From Tipula vernalis (lineage: Eukaryota > Arthropoda > Insecta > Diptera > Tipulidae), in assembly GCA_958295665.1 (NCBI GenBank), contig OY282558.1:37717045-37781044 (forward strand): 64,000 nucleotides of DNA, read 5' to 3'. Below the pieces are notes generated by a model that made no database searches, was not told the origin of the DNA, and saw nothing but the letters and a program-made list of their open reading frames with translations. The position numbers and the translations under genes are program-made. Of the stretch, positions 23,401-34,700 are shown piece after piece. Each line of letters starts with the position of its first letter. Within the stretch, counting starts at the first letter, position 1.

Positions 23401-24109
23401 GTATTATTATTACAAAGAGCGTAAAAATTTTCCGGTTTTTTCTTTGCTCAACCAAACATACGAAAATAAAATTAAAAAAAAAAAATATTAAGAAACTTCC
23501 TATCACCCACCACCACCACAAAAAAATATACCATCTCCACAAAAAATTGGAATATCATGAATTTATAAAACACAATATTATTTTTCACTTCTGGTTTTTC
23601 TCCCACAACCTTAAATTTATTTATAATTTGTTGTTGATTTATTTTTAAAAACAAAATATAAAATCATTTTGATTTAAGTGCTGGTTTTCTTCTTAGTTTA
23701 CTATGAACTTAAAACACTTTGCAGTGCAGTTTATTAAAAATTGATTTTCATTTATGTTGAGTTTGGAAAAAATCCTGTTCAAGTGGCTCTTGTGTTTGTT
23801 TTTTACTTAGCCACAAATACAGTTTTAGGTCTTGATGAAGTGGTTTCATTTTTGTTTGCTGTATGATAAGTAGTATGAGATGCTTAAAGCTGTACAGATG
23901 ATATACGGTAAATTCAAATTAAATTTTTGCCATATATGAAGTTTAGTTTAATATGGGTGATGTCTTCTTGTCTAGAATACATCCGAAACCTCAAAAGTAT
24001 ATCAATAAACATATTTAGGAGCATTTGCATATCAAATAACATATTTTTTTATAATACAGCTTTCGTATTTTTGTTACTTGGAAGAACATCAAATATGTGT
24101 ATCTAAACG
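20500..24109. other. 3.6 kb A/T-rich stretch without recognisable gene
   Basis: No frame here has a recognisable family. A (GA)9 microsatellite lies at 21141-21158, and a perfect 20-nt palindrome (ATCTTGTCTT and its complement) at about 21249-21268. Many short open frames in the 22.2-23.7 kb zone are Lys/Phe/Ile-rich products of A/T composition. Confidence 0.5.
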
Positions 24110-24553
24110 AACACAAATAGGGAGGTGTGGTCCACCAAACGAACTAACATCCAGAAATATATTTTTTTGAAAGAGATGGTTGAGGGTATCTGTCACTATA
24201 TAAAATTTTCTAATAAAATAATTTGGGGTAAAATTCCTAGAGATCTTATCGAAAAATTTTATGGACCGCTGCCGCAACATAATAGAGAAGTAACAAACAA
24301 TTTCGATCAGTTGACTAAATCACTAATTAATTGGTAAACAATAATTTTAAATTTAATTGATTAGCTAGTTATTTATATGTATGTAATATGAATTTATTTT
24401 TACTAAGGCCGAATATTTTTATATTAAATTTATTTAAAATAAAATGTTATTAAAGCTTAAATTAAATAAACACAACGATATTACTAAAAAATAGTTTTTG
24501 TTAATTTTATAATCAATAAACAGAAATGTCCCAAATACTTTTGTATCGGACAG
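24110..24553 (+). pseudogene. Tc1-like transposase 3' remnant with right terminal repeat
   Basis: The frame 24125-24337 encodes the C-terminal end of a Tc1/mariner-type transposase: a KEMVEGICHYIKFSNK helix, then IIWGKIPRDLIEKFYGPLPQ and a closing TKSLINW at the stop. This matches the usual pattern W-x-KIP near the C-terminus, a 'SMP-R' position and a final T-K-Y/W. The catalytic DDE residues lie upstream and are absent here. About 190 bp past the stop, GTCCCAAATACTTTTGTATC (about 24528-24547) followed by GGACAG and TA (24554-24555) is a Tc1-type terminal repeat in the expected orientation. The 5' part of the element was not found, so this is a truncated relic. Confidence 0.6.
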
Positions 24554-24555
24554 TA

Positions 24556-25585
24556 CGAAATAGTATACCCAGTGATAAGAAAACGAGTCATTGCAATACG
24601 AAACTGAAATTTGCAGCCTGAGCGATAGCTAGGGTCCTGCAATTACACGTTCTCGCACAAGTTATACCAAAGCAACCTTGATTATACACAGCCACTGTCT
24701 AAAAAAGGAAGCTTTTATAAGGGAATTGGAAACGAGGAAAAAATCAAACTTTTCATAGTAAACACATAAAACATATGAGAAATCACTTTTTACCTAAGAC
24801 ATATATTTAAATGAAAACCTTACAAATTCTTAATTATGATTTCTGAAATATTTTCATAAATGTTTGAATTTCAAAATATATGAATTCAACATTCTGGTCA
24901 AATTGAAATAAAAGCTTACTACAAATCGTGTGGTCATTAGGTCAATCAATATACTCGTACATTACATAGATGGCAGTGATGGCAGTAAAAATTTGGTAAA
25001 ATCGTACCAAAAATTACCACCTGGGGAAATTTCCAGTTCAAAAATTTTAGGAAAAGCAAAACAAATTCACAAAATATTAAGAACGTGTGATAATTTTGAG
25101 ATGAAATCATTTTTTTCGGGTTTTTTTTGTAAACATCTTAGACATCTAACGTACACTAGTATAACTAAAGATAAATTTAGCAACTTTAGCCAACTTTTAT
25201 GTATTTTTCAAAATGAAAGTTCGAAAAATATATTTTAGAAATAATTTAATTTTAATATTTCTAAAATACATAATATTTAAGCCGCGGCCAGACGATTGCA
25301 AATAATACACGAATATGATGCTATTACATGTTTATGCTCTATTCGCTGTACATGCGGTATTAAAAAAAGAGCAAAGAAATCGATTGCACATTTATATACT
25401 AGCCACATGATTTGTTAATAAAATATGTATATTATAATTTTTATCACAAGATGGCATCCGTTTTTATCTGGCGGAATACAAATTGACGTTTGGTTAATAG
25501 GTTATGTAACGTAAAAAATCCAATTTAAATTAAAAAATAATATTCAATACCGTAAATGTGCGTAAATAATATTCAATACAATTAA
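24556..25585. other. Mostly uncharacterised; one unrecognised frame and a possible element end
   Basis: A 102-codon frame on the plus strand (24930-25238, start MVIRSINILVHYIDGSDG) has a composition less biased than neighbouring spurious frames, but I do not recognise it. At 25281-25300 GCCGCGGCCAGACGATTGC stands out as G+C-rich in an A/T-rich background and follows TTAA. It could be the end of a PIF/Harbinger-like element that would include the MADF frame downstream, but no partner end was found in the window. Confidence 0.3.
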
Positions 25586-25782
25586 ATGTGCGAAATGGAA
25601 TACGAGAACGACTGGTCGTGTAGTTTAATTTTACAATTTATTAGTGAGTACGAGAAATATCCGAAATTGTGGGATTTAAACAATCCAAGTCATAAAAATA
25701 TTTTACATGTTAATGATGCTTGGCAAAACATAAAAATTGAATTAGGCGTAAAGCAGCCAAAAGATTTCTTAAAAATAAAATT
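25586..25782 (+). pseudogene. MADF-domain protein, N-terminal fragment cut by repeat block
   Basis: Starts at ATG 25586 and encodes about 65 residues with the MADF (Myb/SANT-like in Adf-1) pattern: a leading helix LILQFISEYEKYPKLWD, then H-KN--H-NDAWQNIKIELG, then a D-LKIK helix. The domain normally continues with an LR-x-Y/F-x-R-E segment, but here the frame runs into a Helentron-like element at 25783. MADF proteins are DNA-binding factors in flies and also occur as accessory proteins of PIF/Harbinger transposons; which applies here is unclear. On the far side of the 4.7-kb block, near 30500-30535, a short frame encodes DDDSLWQKVK before a GTAAGT splice-like site. It may or may not be the continuation. 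Confidence 0.6.
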
Positions 25783-26551
25783 GAGGTGTGGCCAACACAC
25801 GACTTCCTTTTACTTATTTTCTTAAATTTTTTTTTTTTTTAATTTTTTATTTTTATTTGTTTTTAATTTTTGGAAACATTTTGTATTACGTAGATTTTAA
25901 ACCTTATACTTTTTAAGATATTTGCAAAATAAATTTTCTGTACCAAGGGAGTGGCCACTTCAGGTTAGCCGATTTGGAGTAAAATCCACTGGGACCTCCC
26001 AATTTATCAAACAAGCTTAAATCTGAAGTTTCAGTTCGATTGGTTCAACCATCTGGGCTGTAGAGAGGACACAGACAGACTGACAGACTGACAAACTGAC
26101 AGACTGACAGACTGACAGACTGACAGACTGACAGACTGACAGACTGACAGACTGACAGACTGACAGACTGACAGACTGACAGACTGACAGACTGACAGAC
26201 TGACAGACTGACAGACTGACAGACTGACAGACTGACAGACTGACAGACTGACAGACTGACAGACTGACAGACTGACAGACTGACAGACTGACAGACTGAC
26301 AGACTGACAGACTGACAGACTGACAGACTGACAGACTGACAGACTGACAGACTGACAGACTGACAGACTGACAGACTGACAGACTGACAGACTGACAGAC
26401 TGACAGACAGACACCATTTCGAAACTCACTTTTTCAGACTCAGGAGACCTAAAAACAGATAAATCTCTAAAAATCTCAAGGTCAAAAATTTTCTTGATTA
26501 CTATACTTTATTTTACTAGAGTAAAAGAAAGTAAAAGAAAGTAAAAGAAAG
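25783..26551 (-). mobile_element. Helentron/HINE-like non-autonomous element, copy A
   Basis: One end is GAGGTGTGGCCAACACACGAC, containing the small hairpin GTGTGGCCAACAC, followed by CTTTTAC. The other end is AGTAAAAGAAAGT, so CTTTCTTTTAC and GTAAAAGAAAG form subterminal inverted repeats (copy A has CTTCCTTTTAC on the left). The centre carries a tandem microsatellite (CAGACTGA)n. Subterminal inverted repeats, a terminal hairpin and central tandem repeats are the hallmarks of HINE/DINE-1-type Helentron derivatives. The hairpin end would be the 3' end, so the element reads on the minus strand. At its right end the AGTAAAAGAA unit is itself triplicated. Confidence 0.6.
26071..26412. repeat. (CAGACTGA)n 8-bp tandem array, ~42 units
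   Basis: About 340 bp of an almost perfect 8-bp repeat inside Helentron-like copy A. Read on the minus strand it gives a long open Ser-Val-Cys-Gln repeat that is not a gene. The near-perfect uniformity suggests recent slippage expansion. Confidence 0.9.
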
Positions 26552-26587
26552 ATTCGTTGATGACCACCGATCGTTATTTAAAAAATT

Positions 26588-27004
26588 GAGGTGTGGCCAA
26601 CACACGACTTTCTTTTACGAACAGAGAATTTTGAGAATTGTTTTTAATTTTTGGAGACATTTTGTTTTAAGTAGTTTTTTGTAAACCTTATACTTTTCAA
26701 GATATTTGCAAAACAAATTTTCTGGACCAAGGGAGTGGCCACTTCCGGTTAGCCGATTTGGAGTAAAAAACATTGGAACCTCACAATTTATCAAAAAAGG
26801 TTAAATCTGAAGTTTCAGTTCGATTGATTAAACCATTTGGGCTGTAGAGAGGACACAGATAGACAGACAGACTGACAGACAGACACCATTTCGAACCCAC
26901 TTTTTCGGACTCAGGTTACCTCAAAACAAATAAATCTATAAAAATCTCAAGGTTCAAAATTTTCATGATTACTATACTTTATTTTACTAGAGTAAAAGGA
27001 AGTA
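26588..27004 (-). mobile_element. Helentron/HINE-like element, copy B (short microsatellite)
   Basis: Same ends as copy A (GAGGTGTGGCCAACACACGACT at 26588 and GAGTAAAAGGAAGT at 27004) and the same body (GGACCAAGGGAGTGGCCACT and CTGGGCTGTAG-like text), but only a few AGACAGACTGA units (26859-26885). It lies 36 bp from copy A in the same orientation. Its right end abuts the first satellite monomer without spacer. Confidence 0.6.
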
Positions 27005-29874
27005 AAAAACCCTAATCCATACGAATCGTTCGTTTAGTAAAAGTTCTGCAAAATTATTTTTTTGGAAATCGCACTCAACCCTCAAGGGCCAATATCGGCC
27101 ATTGCCAACAATGATGACAAGGGTTTCGCTAGCACACGGAATAGGTCCCTTCATTACCTAGTTAAAAAACCCTAATCCATACGGGTCGTTCGGTTAGTAA
27201 AAGTTCTGCAAAATTATTATTCGGAAATCGCACTCAACTCCCAAGGGCCAATATCGGCCATTGCTAACAATGATGATAAAGGTTTCGCTAGCACATAGAA
27301 CAGGTCCCTCAAATACCTAGTCAAAAAACCCTATTCCATACAAATCGTTCGTTTAATAAAAGTTCTACGAAATTATTTTTTGGAAATCGCACTCAACTCC
27401 CAAGGGCCAATATCGGCCATTGCCAACAATGATGACAAAGGTTTCGCTAGCACATGAAATAGGTCCCTTCATTACCTAGTTAAAAAACCCTAATCCATAC
27501 GGATCGTTCGTTTAGTAAAAGTTCTGCAAAATTATTTTTTGGAAATCGCACTCAACTCGCAAGGGCCAATATCGGCCATTGCCAACAAGGATGACAAAGG
27601 TTTCGCTAGCACATGGAAAAGGTCCCTTCATTACCTAGTTAAAAAATACTAATCCATACGAATCGTTCGTTTAGTAAAAGTTCTGCAAAATTATATTTTG
27701 GAAATCGCACTCAACTCCCAAGGGCCAATATCGGCCATTGCCAACAAGGATGACAAAGGTTTCGCTAGCCGTTGGAATAGGCCCCTTAATAACCTAGTTA
27801 GAAAACCCTAATTAATAAGAATCGTTCGTTTAGTAAAAGTTCTGCAAAATTATTTTTTGGAAATCGCACTCAACTCCCAAGGGCCAATATCGGCCATTGC
27901 CAACAATGATGATAAGGTTTGGCTAGCACATGGAATAGGTCCCTCAAATACCTAGTTAGAAAACCCTAATCCATACGAATCGTTCGTTTAGTAAAAGTTC
28001 TGCAAAATTATATTTTGGAAATCGCACTCAACTCCCAAGGGCCAATATCGGCCATTGCCAACAAGGATGACAAAGGTTTCGCTAGCCGTTGGAATAGGCC
28101 CCTTAATTACCTAGTTAGAAAACCCTAATTTATAAGAATCGTTCGTTTAGTAAAAGTTCTGCAAAATTATTTTTTTGGAAATCGCACTCAACCCTCAAGG
28201 GCCAATATCGGCCATTGCCAACAATGATGACAAGGGTTTCGCTAGCACACGGAATAGGTCCCTTCATTACCTAGTTAAAAAACCCTAATCCATACGGATC
28301 GTTCGTTTAGTAAAAGGTCTGCAAAATTATTATTCGGAAATCGCACTCAACTCCCAAGGGCCAATATCGGCCATTGCCAACAATGATGATAAAGGTTTCG
28401 CTAGCACATAGAACAGGTCCCTCAAATACCTAGTTAAAAAACCCTATTCCATACAAATCGTTCGTTTAATAAAAGTTCTACGAAATTATTTTTTGGAAAT
28501 CGCACTCAACTCCCAAGGGCCAATATCGGCCATTGCCAACAATGATGACAAAGGTTTTGCTAGCACACGAAATAGGTCCCTTCATTACCTAGTTAAAAAA
28601 CCCTAATCCATACGGATCGTTCGTTTAGTAAAAGTTCTGCAAAATTATTTTTTGGAAATCGCACTCAACTCCCAAGGGCCAATATCGGCCATTGCCAACA
28701 AGGATGACAAAGGTTTCGCTAGCACATGGAATAGGTCCCTTCATTACCTAGTTAAAAAATACTAATCCATACGAATCGTTCGTTTAGTAAAAGTTCTGCA
28801 AAATTATATTTTGGAAATCGCACTCAACTCCCAAGGGCCAATATCGGCCATTGTCAACAATGATGACAAAGGTTTGGCTAGCACATAGAATAGGTCCCTC
28901 AAATACCTAGTTAAAAAACCCTAATCCATACGATTCGCTCGTTTAGTAAAAGTTCTGCAAAATTATTTTTTGGAAATCGCACTCAACTCCCAAGGGCCAA
29001 TATCGGCCATTGCCAACAATGATGACAAAGGTTTGGCTAGCACATAGAATAGGTCCCTCAAATACCTAGTTAAAAAACCCTAATCCATACGAATCGTTCG
29101 TTTAGTAAAAGTTCTGCAAAATTATTTTTTGGAAATCGCGCTCAACTCCCAAAGGCCAATATCGGCCATTGCCAACAATGATGACAAAGGTTTCGCTAGC
29201 ACATGAAATAGGTCCCTTCATTACCTAGTTAAAAAACCCTAATCCATACGGATCATTCGTTTAGTAAAAGTTCTGCAAAATTATTTTTTGGAAATCGCAC
29301 TCAACCCCCAAGGGCCAATATCGGCCATTGCCAACAAGGATGACAAAGGTTTCGCTAGCACATGGAATAGGTCCCTTCATAACCTAGTTAAAAAATACTA
29401 ATCCATACGAATCGTTCGTTTAGTAAAAGTTCTGCAAAATTATATTTTGGAAATCGCACTCAACTCCCAAGGGCCAATATCGGCCATTGCCAACAAGGAT
29501 GACAAAGGTTTCGCTAGCCGTTGGAATAGGCCCCTTAATTACCTAGTTAGAAAACCCTAATTAATAAGAATCGTTCGTTTAGTAAAAGTTCTGCAAAATT
29601 ATTTTTTGGAAATCGCACTCAACTCCCAAGGGCCAATATCGGCAATTGCCAACAATGATGACAAAGGTTTGGCTAGCACATAGAATAGGTCCCTTAAATA
29701 CGTAGTTAGAAAACCCTAATCCATACGAATCATTCGTTTAGTAAAAGTTCTGCAAAATTATTTTTTGGAAATCGCACTCAACTCCCAAGGGCCAATATCG
29801 GCCATTTCCAACAATGATGACAAATGTTTCGCTAGCACATAGAATAGGTCCCTCAAATACCTAGTTAAAAAATG
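27005..29874. repeat. 159-bp satellite, exactly 18 monomers, with higher-order structure
   Basis: Monomers begin (CCCTAATCC or variant) at 27010, 27170, 27329, 27488, 27647, 27806, 27964, 28123, 28283, 28442, 28601, 28760, 28919, 29078, 29237, 29396, 29555 and 29714, giving spacings of 158-160. Each has GGCCAATATCGGCC and TTTCGCTAGC blocks. Variants recur with a 7-monomer offset (1113 bp): monomers 2 and 9 share ATTATTATTCGG, and monomers 3 and 10 share CCCTATTCC and TTCTACGAAATT. The CCCTAATTAATAAG variant recurs at an 11-monomer offset (27806, 29555). No protein is encoded. The array starts and stops at the same monomer phase, exactly at Helentron-like element ends. Confidence 0.9.
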
Positions 29875-30492
29875 GAGGTGTGGCCAACACACGACTTTCT
29901 TTTACGAACAGAGAATTTTGAGAAATTTTTTTTTTTTTTTTTAATTTGTTTTTAATTTTTGGAAACATTTTGTATTAAGTAGTTTTTTGTAAACCTCATA
30001 ATTTTTAAGATATTTGCAAAATAAATTTTATGGACCAAGGGAGTGGCGACTTCCGGTTAGCCGATTTGGAGTAAAATTCACTGGGACCTCCCCATTTTTC
30101 ATTAAAGCTTAAATCTGAAGTTTCAGTTCGATTGGTTAAACCATCTGGGCTGTAGAGAGGACATAGACAGACTGACAGAATGACAGAATGACAGACGGAC
30201 AGACGGACAGACTGACAGACTGACAGACTGACAGACTGACAGACTGACAGACTGACAGACTGACAGACTGACAGACTGACAGACTGACAGACTGACAGAC
30301 TGACAGACTGACAGACTGACAGACTGACAGACTGACAGACTGACAGACTGACACACAGACAGACAGACACCATTTCGAAACCCACTTTTTCGGACTCAGG
30401 GGATCTCAAAACAAATAAATCTCTAAAAATCTTAAGGTCCAAAATTTTCATGATTAGCTACTATACTTTATTTTACTAGAGTAAAAGAAAGT
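29875..30492 (-). mobile_element. Helentron/HINE-like element, copy C
   Basis: Begins GAGGTGTGGCCAACACACGACT at 29875 and ends AGAGTAAAAGAAAGT near 30492. It has the same body as copies A and B and a central (CAGACTGA)n array with a few variant units (GACGGACA) at its left edge. Same orientation as A and B. It closes the 4.7-kb block that interrupts the MADF frame. Confidence 0.6.
30163..30369. repeat. (CAGACTGA)n array, ~25 units
   Basis: About 205 bp of the same 8-bp repeat as at 26071-26412, with variants ACAGAATG and ACAGACGG at the left edge. All reverse-strand frames through it are open but meaningless. Confidence 0.9.
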
Positions 30493-31540
30493 AATAATAT
30501 ATAAGATGATGATAGTCTTTGGCAAAAAGTTAAGGTAAGTTTCCTTATTTATTGTCGTATATTTTTTAGAAAATGGGAAAGTTTTGTAATATTTAATAAT
30601 ATTAATATTAATAATAATAATAAAATAAAGAATGAATATGAAGAATAAGAAATTTTTCTTTCGTACATATAAACGTTAAGATTTCTTTAATGAAAATTGC
30701 GACTTTAGCTAAATCCTATGTTGTTGTGGTCCTTTAGTAAAAATATTGAATAAATTTGTACTTATCACGAAAATATAAATTTCGACTATTTTCATTGATA
30801 AAACGATGAAAGATGAAAATAAAAATCATCCAAGACACATTGTGTGCTCAATAAATTGCGAATTGAACAAAAAAAAATCATTTCATCAATTTGCAACATA
30901 AAATGTTCTAGAAACTAATAAAAATATGGCGCCTGATTCCACATTCCGTCGCGATACATCCTTAGTCATCCAAAAAACGTTGCGGTTGGATTTGTGCTAA
31001 TAGTCTATACGTAAAACGGATCTTTACTTAAGCGCCTCGCTTTGGCTACTGCATAGGACGTTAAAAGTACATTACGAAAAAGTTCGATGATTAAACATTT
31101 AAAAACAAACAAACATTATAAACTATTGTAACTATTTCTATAATTAAATTCACTTTAATCGAATAATCAGTACCAAAAAATTCCGATTAATCGTTAATCG
31201 AAATTTTGTTAAATCAATTTATTGACCATATCCTAATATGGTCAATAAATCGATCCTGTTAAGAATGGTAAAGTCTAATCCTAAGAATCCTAATCCTGTT
31301 AAGAATGGTAAAGTCTCATGGATAATTTTAAGTTGTAAAGAATGGCTTATGGATAAATAACAGTCATTTTGACTTCATCCTGTTCAATCGAAACTTATTA
31401 TTTATACCATTGATAGACACAAAGATTATCGCGATAATCTCAGATCGCGATTTAAATTTAATTTTCAAAATGACATCAAATTTAAATAATTTTGACATTC
31501 GTATGTTGAACGAAATTGATTATTTTTAGAAACTTTTCCA
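30493..31540. other. No gene; small palindromes and a tandem duplication
   Basis: 31222-31247 is an inverted repeat (ATTGACCATAT / ATATGGTCAAT). ATCCTGTTAAGAATGGTAAA occurs at 31253 and again 40 bp later. AGATTATCGCGATAATCT near 31423 is a perfect palindrome. No recognised coding sequence. Confidence 0.5.
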
Positions 31541-31727
31541 ATGAAGCTTGGAAAGAATATCAGCGACAAAGAAAAATCTGCTACAATCACTGTCATTAAA
31601 ACTTGGCAACAATCTTATTGTGCTATAACCAGAAAACTGGGCAGATATTTTTTTAAATTTAAACGATGCAATCGAATTTGAAAAAATATATTTATGTGGT
31701 GTGCGCATGTTTTTTGGCCAGTTACTG
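31541..31727 (+). pseudogene. Tc1-like transposase N-terminal remnant plus terminal repeat
   Basis: A 46-codon frame (ATG 31541, stop 31679-31681) begins MKLGKNISDKEKSATI and continues to CAITRKLGR. This matches the first helix-turn-helix of Tc1-type transposases (G-K-x-I/L-S-D-x-E-K ... S-x-x-A/E-I-x-R-K-L/I-G-R-S), which binds the terminal repeats. The frame is then lost. 15-45 bp beyond it, GCGCATGTTTTTTGGCCAGT and TACTG followed by TA (31728-31729) reads like a Tc1 terminal repeat in reverse. This suggests an internally deleted element in which the N-terminus is joined to the right end. The opposite terminal repeat was not found upstream. Confidence 0.45.
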
Positions 31728-31729
31728 TA

Positions 31730-34700
31730 AATATTACTACTATGAACATTTCAGACGTATCAATATTCTATTCCTTCTGTGGAATGAATAAATGAAAATA
31801 CACCTTATTAGCGTTATATCAAGGATTTGAGAATTAGAAAACCCTTCAACTATAAGGTACAATTCATTAAAAAAAACGTTTTATGCCTAAATCCATTTTT
31901 ATAATGAGAGAGCACCAAGCATAATTTTTTGCCAATTACTTAAACACAAATCTAAGAAAACATAAAAAGCGTTTCTGTTAAATTTCAAATTAGTCTAGAC
32001 AATCTATTCTTATTATTTTGCCCAATCTAATAACATTTTCTTTTGTAAAACACGTCTAATGCAGAAAAAAAAATTCTTGCCATCCACCGTTTCAAACATG
32101 TTCAACACCTTGGCATAAGCACAAAAAAAATGCTTAAACGACGAAATTACCTTCAAAAAAAGTAACTTTTCTTTATTTTATTTTGACATAAAAAGGAAAT
32201 TATTATTATTATTCTTATTATTAAATGTACCTCTATATACATGGAAGTATACATAAAATTTTATGTTTCTATATGCTTGTGTATTATACATTCAAAAGTT
32301 TCATTTTGATTCGTGACAAATATTATAATTTTGTATTTTTTATTTTTTTTATTTTTTGTTGAAATTGTCATAAATTATCACCGTTTTGTGAAAACAACAA
32401 AAATACCGTAGTACAGCTTAATTGTGACAACTTTAATTATTATTTTAATAAATTATATTTTAAATAAATTTTAATTTTTATGTTTTTGAAAACACAAAAA
32501 AAATGTTATATTTATTATTAAATATAGAAATAAATGGTAAATAACTTTAATTATTAATATATGTCGAGTATATGTTGGTCATGATATTTAAATGAGCTTA
32601 AAGCTTATTTTGCATTATTGCTAAATATGCGGAAATTAAATAATAAAGTTTTAAAGTGCAGCTCTTAATAAATATTCGCTATATTCAACGAACTAAATCT
32701 AATTACTTATATTGTTTACTTTTCTGATCTATTTAACCCTTTATTTCGTTGTACGTATTTATCACTACTTTGGTTTTTCTAATTCGATTGTCTGTTTCCT
32801 CTAAATAAAATATGTTAGCGTGACGACGATTTTATCTATTCACTGAGAATATCATTTTTTTTTTCTACATATTTCTGTTCGATAGGTTCTACAATGCGGA
32901 CTAATCTTTAAATTTATCTTAATGGTCGTGCGAAAAAAAAAATCTAAAGCTTTTTTATTTTTGCTGTTACACTAAAAAAACACCAACCAGAAAAAAAAAA
33001 AGCACGGCGATAGACAAAACGAACGGGAAAAAACACTTTGTGAAAAACTACTGTAGAGAAAAAAATATTAAAGCGATAAGAACAAATTGCCATTAACATG
33101 GTTTCACGTTGAATTTCATGTTTCGTAGCGTATTTAGTTTTGTTGGTTTCGCTGTTTCCTATATACATTTCCCAGGCAAAATGGTATAACATGATATATT
33201 CGGAGGCAAAAAAAAAAATATTTTAAAGTGAATATTTGATTACATTACGGATAAATGAAACGGAATCTCAGGATCAAAATACCAAAATATGTTTTTTTTT
33301 TCCAAAAATATCTAGCTGCTGAACTTTTTAAGTTAAAATAAAAAATGCAAGAGTCTCATGTCATAAAAATCGTATTGAACAACTAAAAACACAACTAAAT
33401 ATTTAGGTCATCATTTTCCATTTTATTTCACTATATCCTTAATTCAAATTTTTTTTTTTTATATTTTTGTTTTAGTGCCAACAATTTATTGCTTCTTTGG
33501 ATTTTATTTATTTCCGTTTTTATATTTTGGGTTGTATGACTTTATTAGATACCAAGGTAAGGATTATTATTATTTGTGTTTTGTTGCGAAATGAAAAATT
33601 GGGTGATTTGTAAAAACACCTTTATATTCCTATTTGTTTGTGATAAGGTAACGGATAAGATGTAGCCATAAATCAATAATAAAAATATATCGGTCTAACG
33701 GTACCAGCCTGCCTGTCTGTATCTTAATATATATGTATATGTATTCAAATATTGATAAATTATTATTAAAGGATCCTACTAAATCGTTAACCATTAAAAA
33801 TCTCATAAATGTCAATGTAACAAACATAAAATATGGCGAATAAAATGAAGAAATCGAAAACCTATTACAATTGACTTAAGTTTTTCACCATATACATACA
33901 AATGTATGAATATAGGAGAGCGAGAAGAGAGAGCATAACAGAGAGCAAAATGATAAGAAAATTTATTTTCCACCAAGGATGGAACATTATCTTTACCCTT
34001 AAACGACAGAAAATGTTACAAATCTAAAATAATCACAATGAAAATAAATTTATTAAATTCTAAATTAAATAGATAACATCCTTTATATACATACATATAT
34101 ATGATACTAGTGTATAGTATTTGTGCTTTCATGTTTATTTGGTTGTGTGTGTGTGTGTGTGTGTGGGTTTGTGCTTTATTTTGTTGCCGATATTTTATAA
34201 TCTAATCATCACTCTTTGGGGATTAATTTAAAAATAAAAATAAAAATATCATCAATAAATAACACACAGAAAACAACAGCAACACACTGTGTATAAAGAA
34301 AAAAAATACGGCAAAGGCATACAGTGTGACCAAAAGGTTTTCTTGGTAAGATAATTGAATTGTTCGTAGCCAGAGAAAAGGGAAAATACAAATCCTTAAT
34401 ATATTTGATTGAGACTATAGGAAAAGGTAAACAGATGTGTAATTTGATTCTTCTACTGAAACGTTTCGGGTTCTGTTTTCCAGAAAATTCATCTATTTTT
34501 TAAGAGAGATCAAGCGTCGGAAATTCATATAAATGACTTATTCAATTTGCATTCAAATATAATCTTGTTTTTGTTTTTCTTATTATTTTTGTTATGTTCA
34601 AAAATGGATTTTGCTCATTTTTTTTTTATTTTTTTTTATTTTATATCATTTATTCGATTCGAAAAAATTTTAAATCAGATTCATTGAAATTTGATTTTAT

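Noticed and set aside
24930..25238. 102-codon plus-strand frame
   Set aside because: Longer than most spurious frames nearby but no recognisable motif, family or splice context; mentioned only as unrecognised.
26031..26429. Long minus-strand open frame of Ser-Val-Cys-Gln repeats (also 30005-30451)
   Set aside because: It is a reading of the (CAGACTGA)n microsatellite inside Helentron-like elements; several overlapping frames are equally open.
33476..33556. 81-bp segment with TTTTAG acceptor and AAG|GTAAGG donor
   Set aside because: Open in two frames but extremely Phe/Tyr/Leu-rich as expected of T-rich DNA; no recognisable peptide, so not called an exon.
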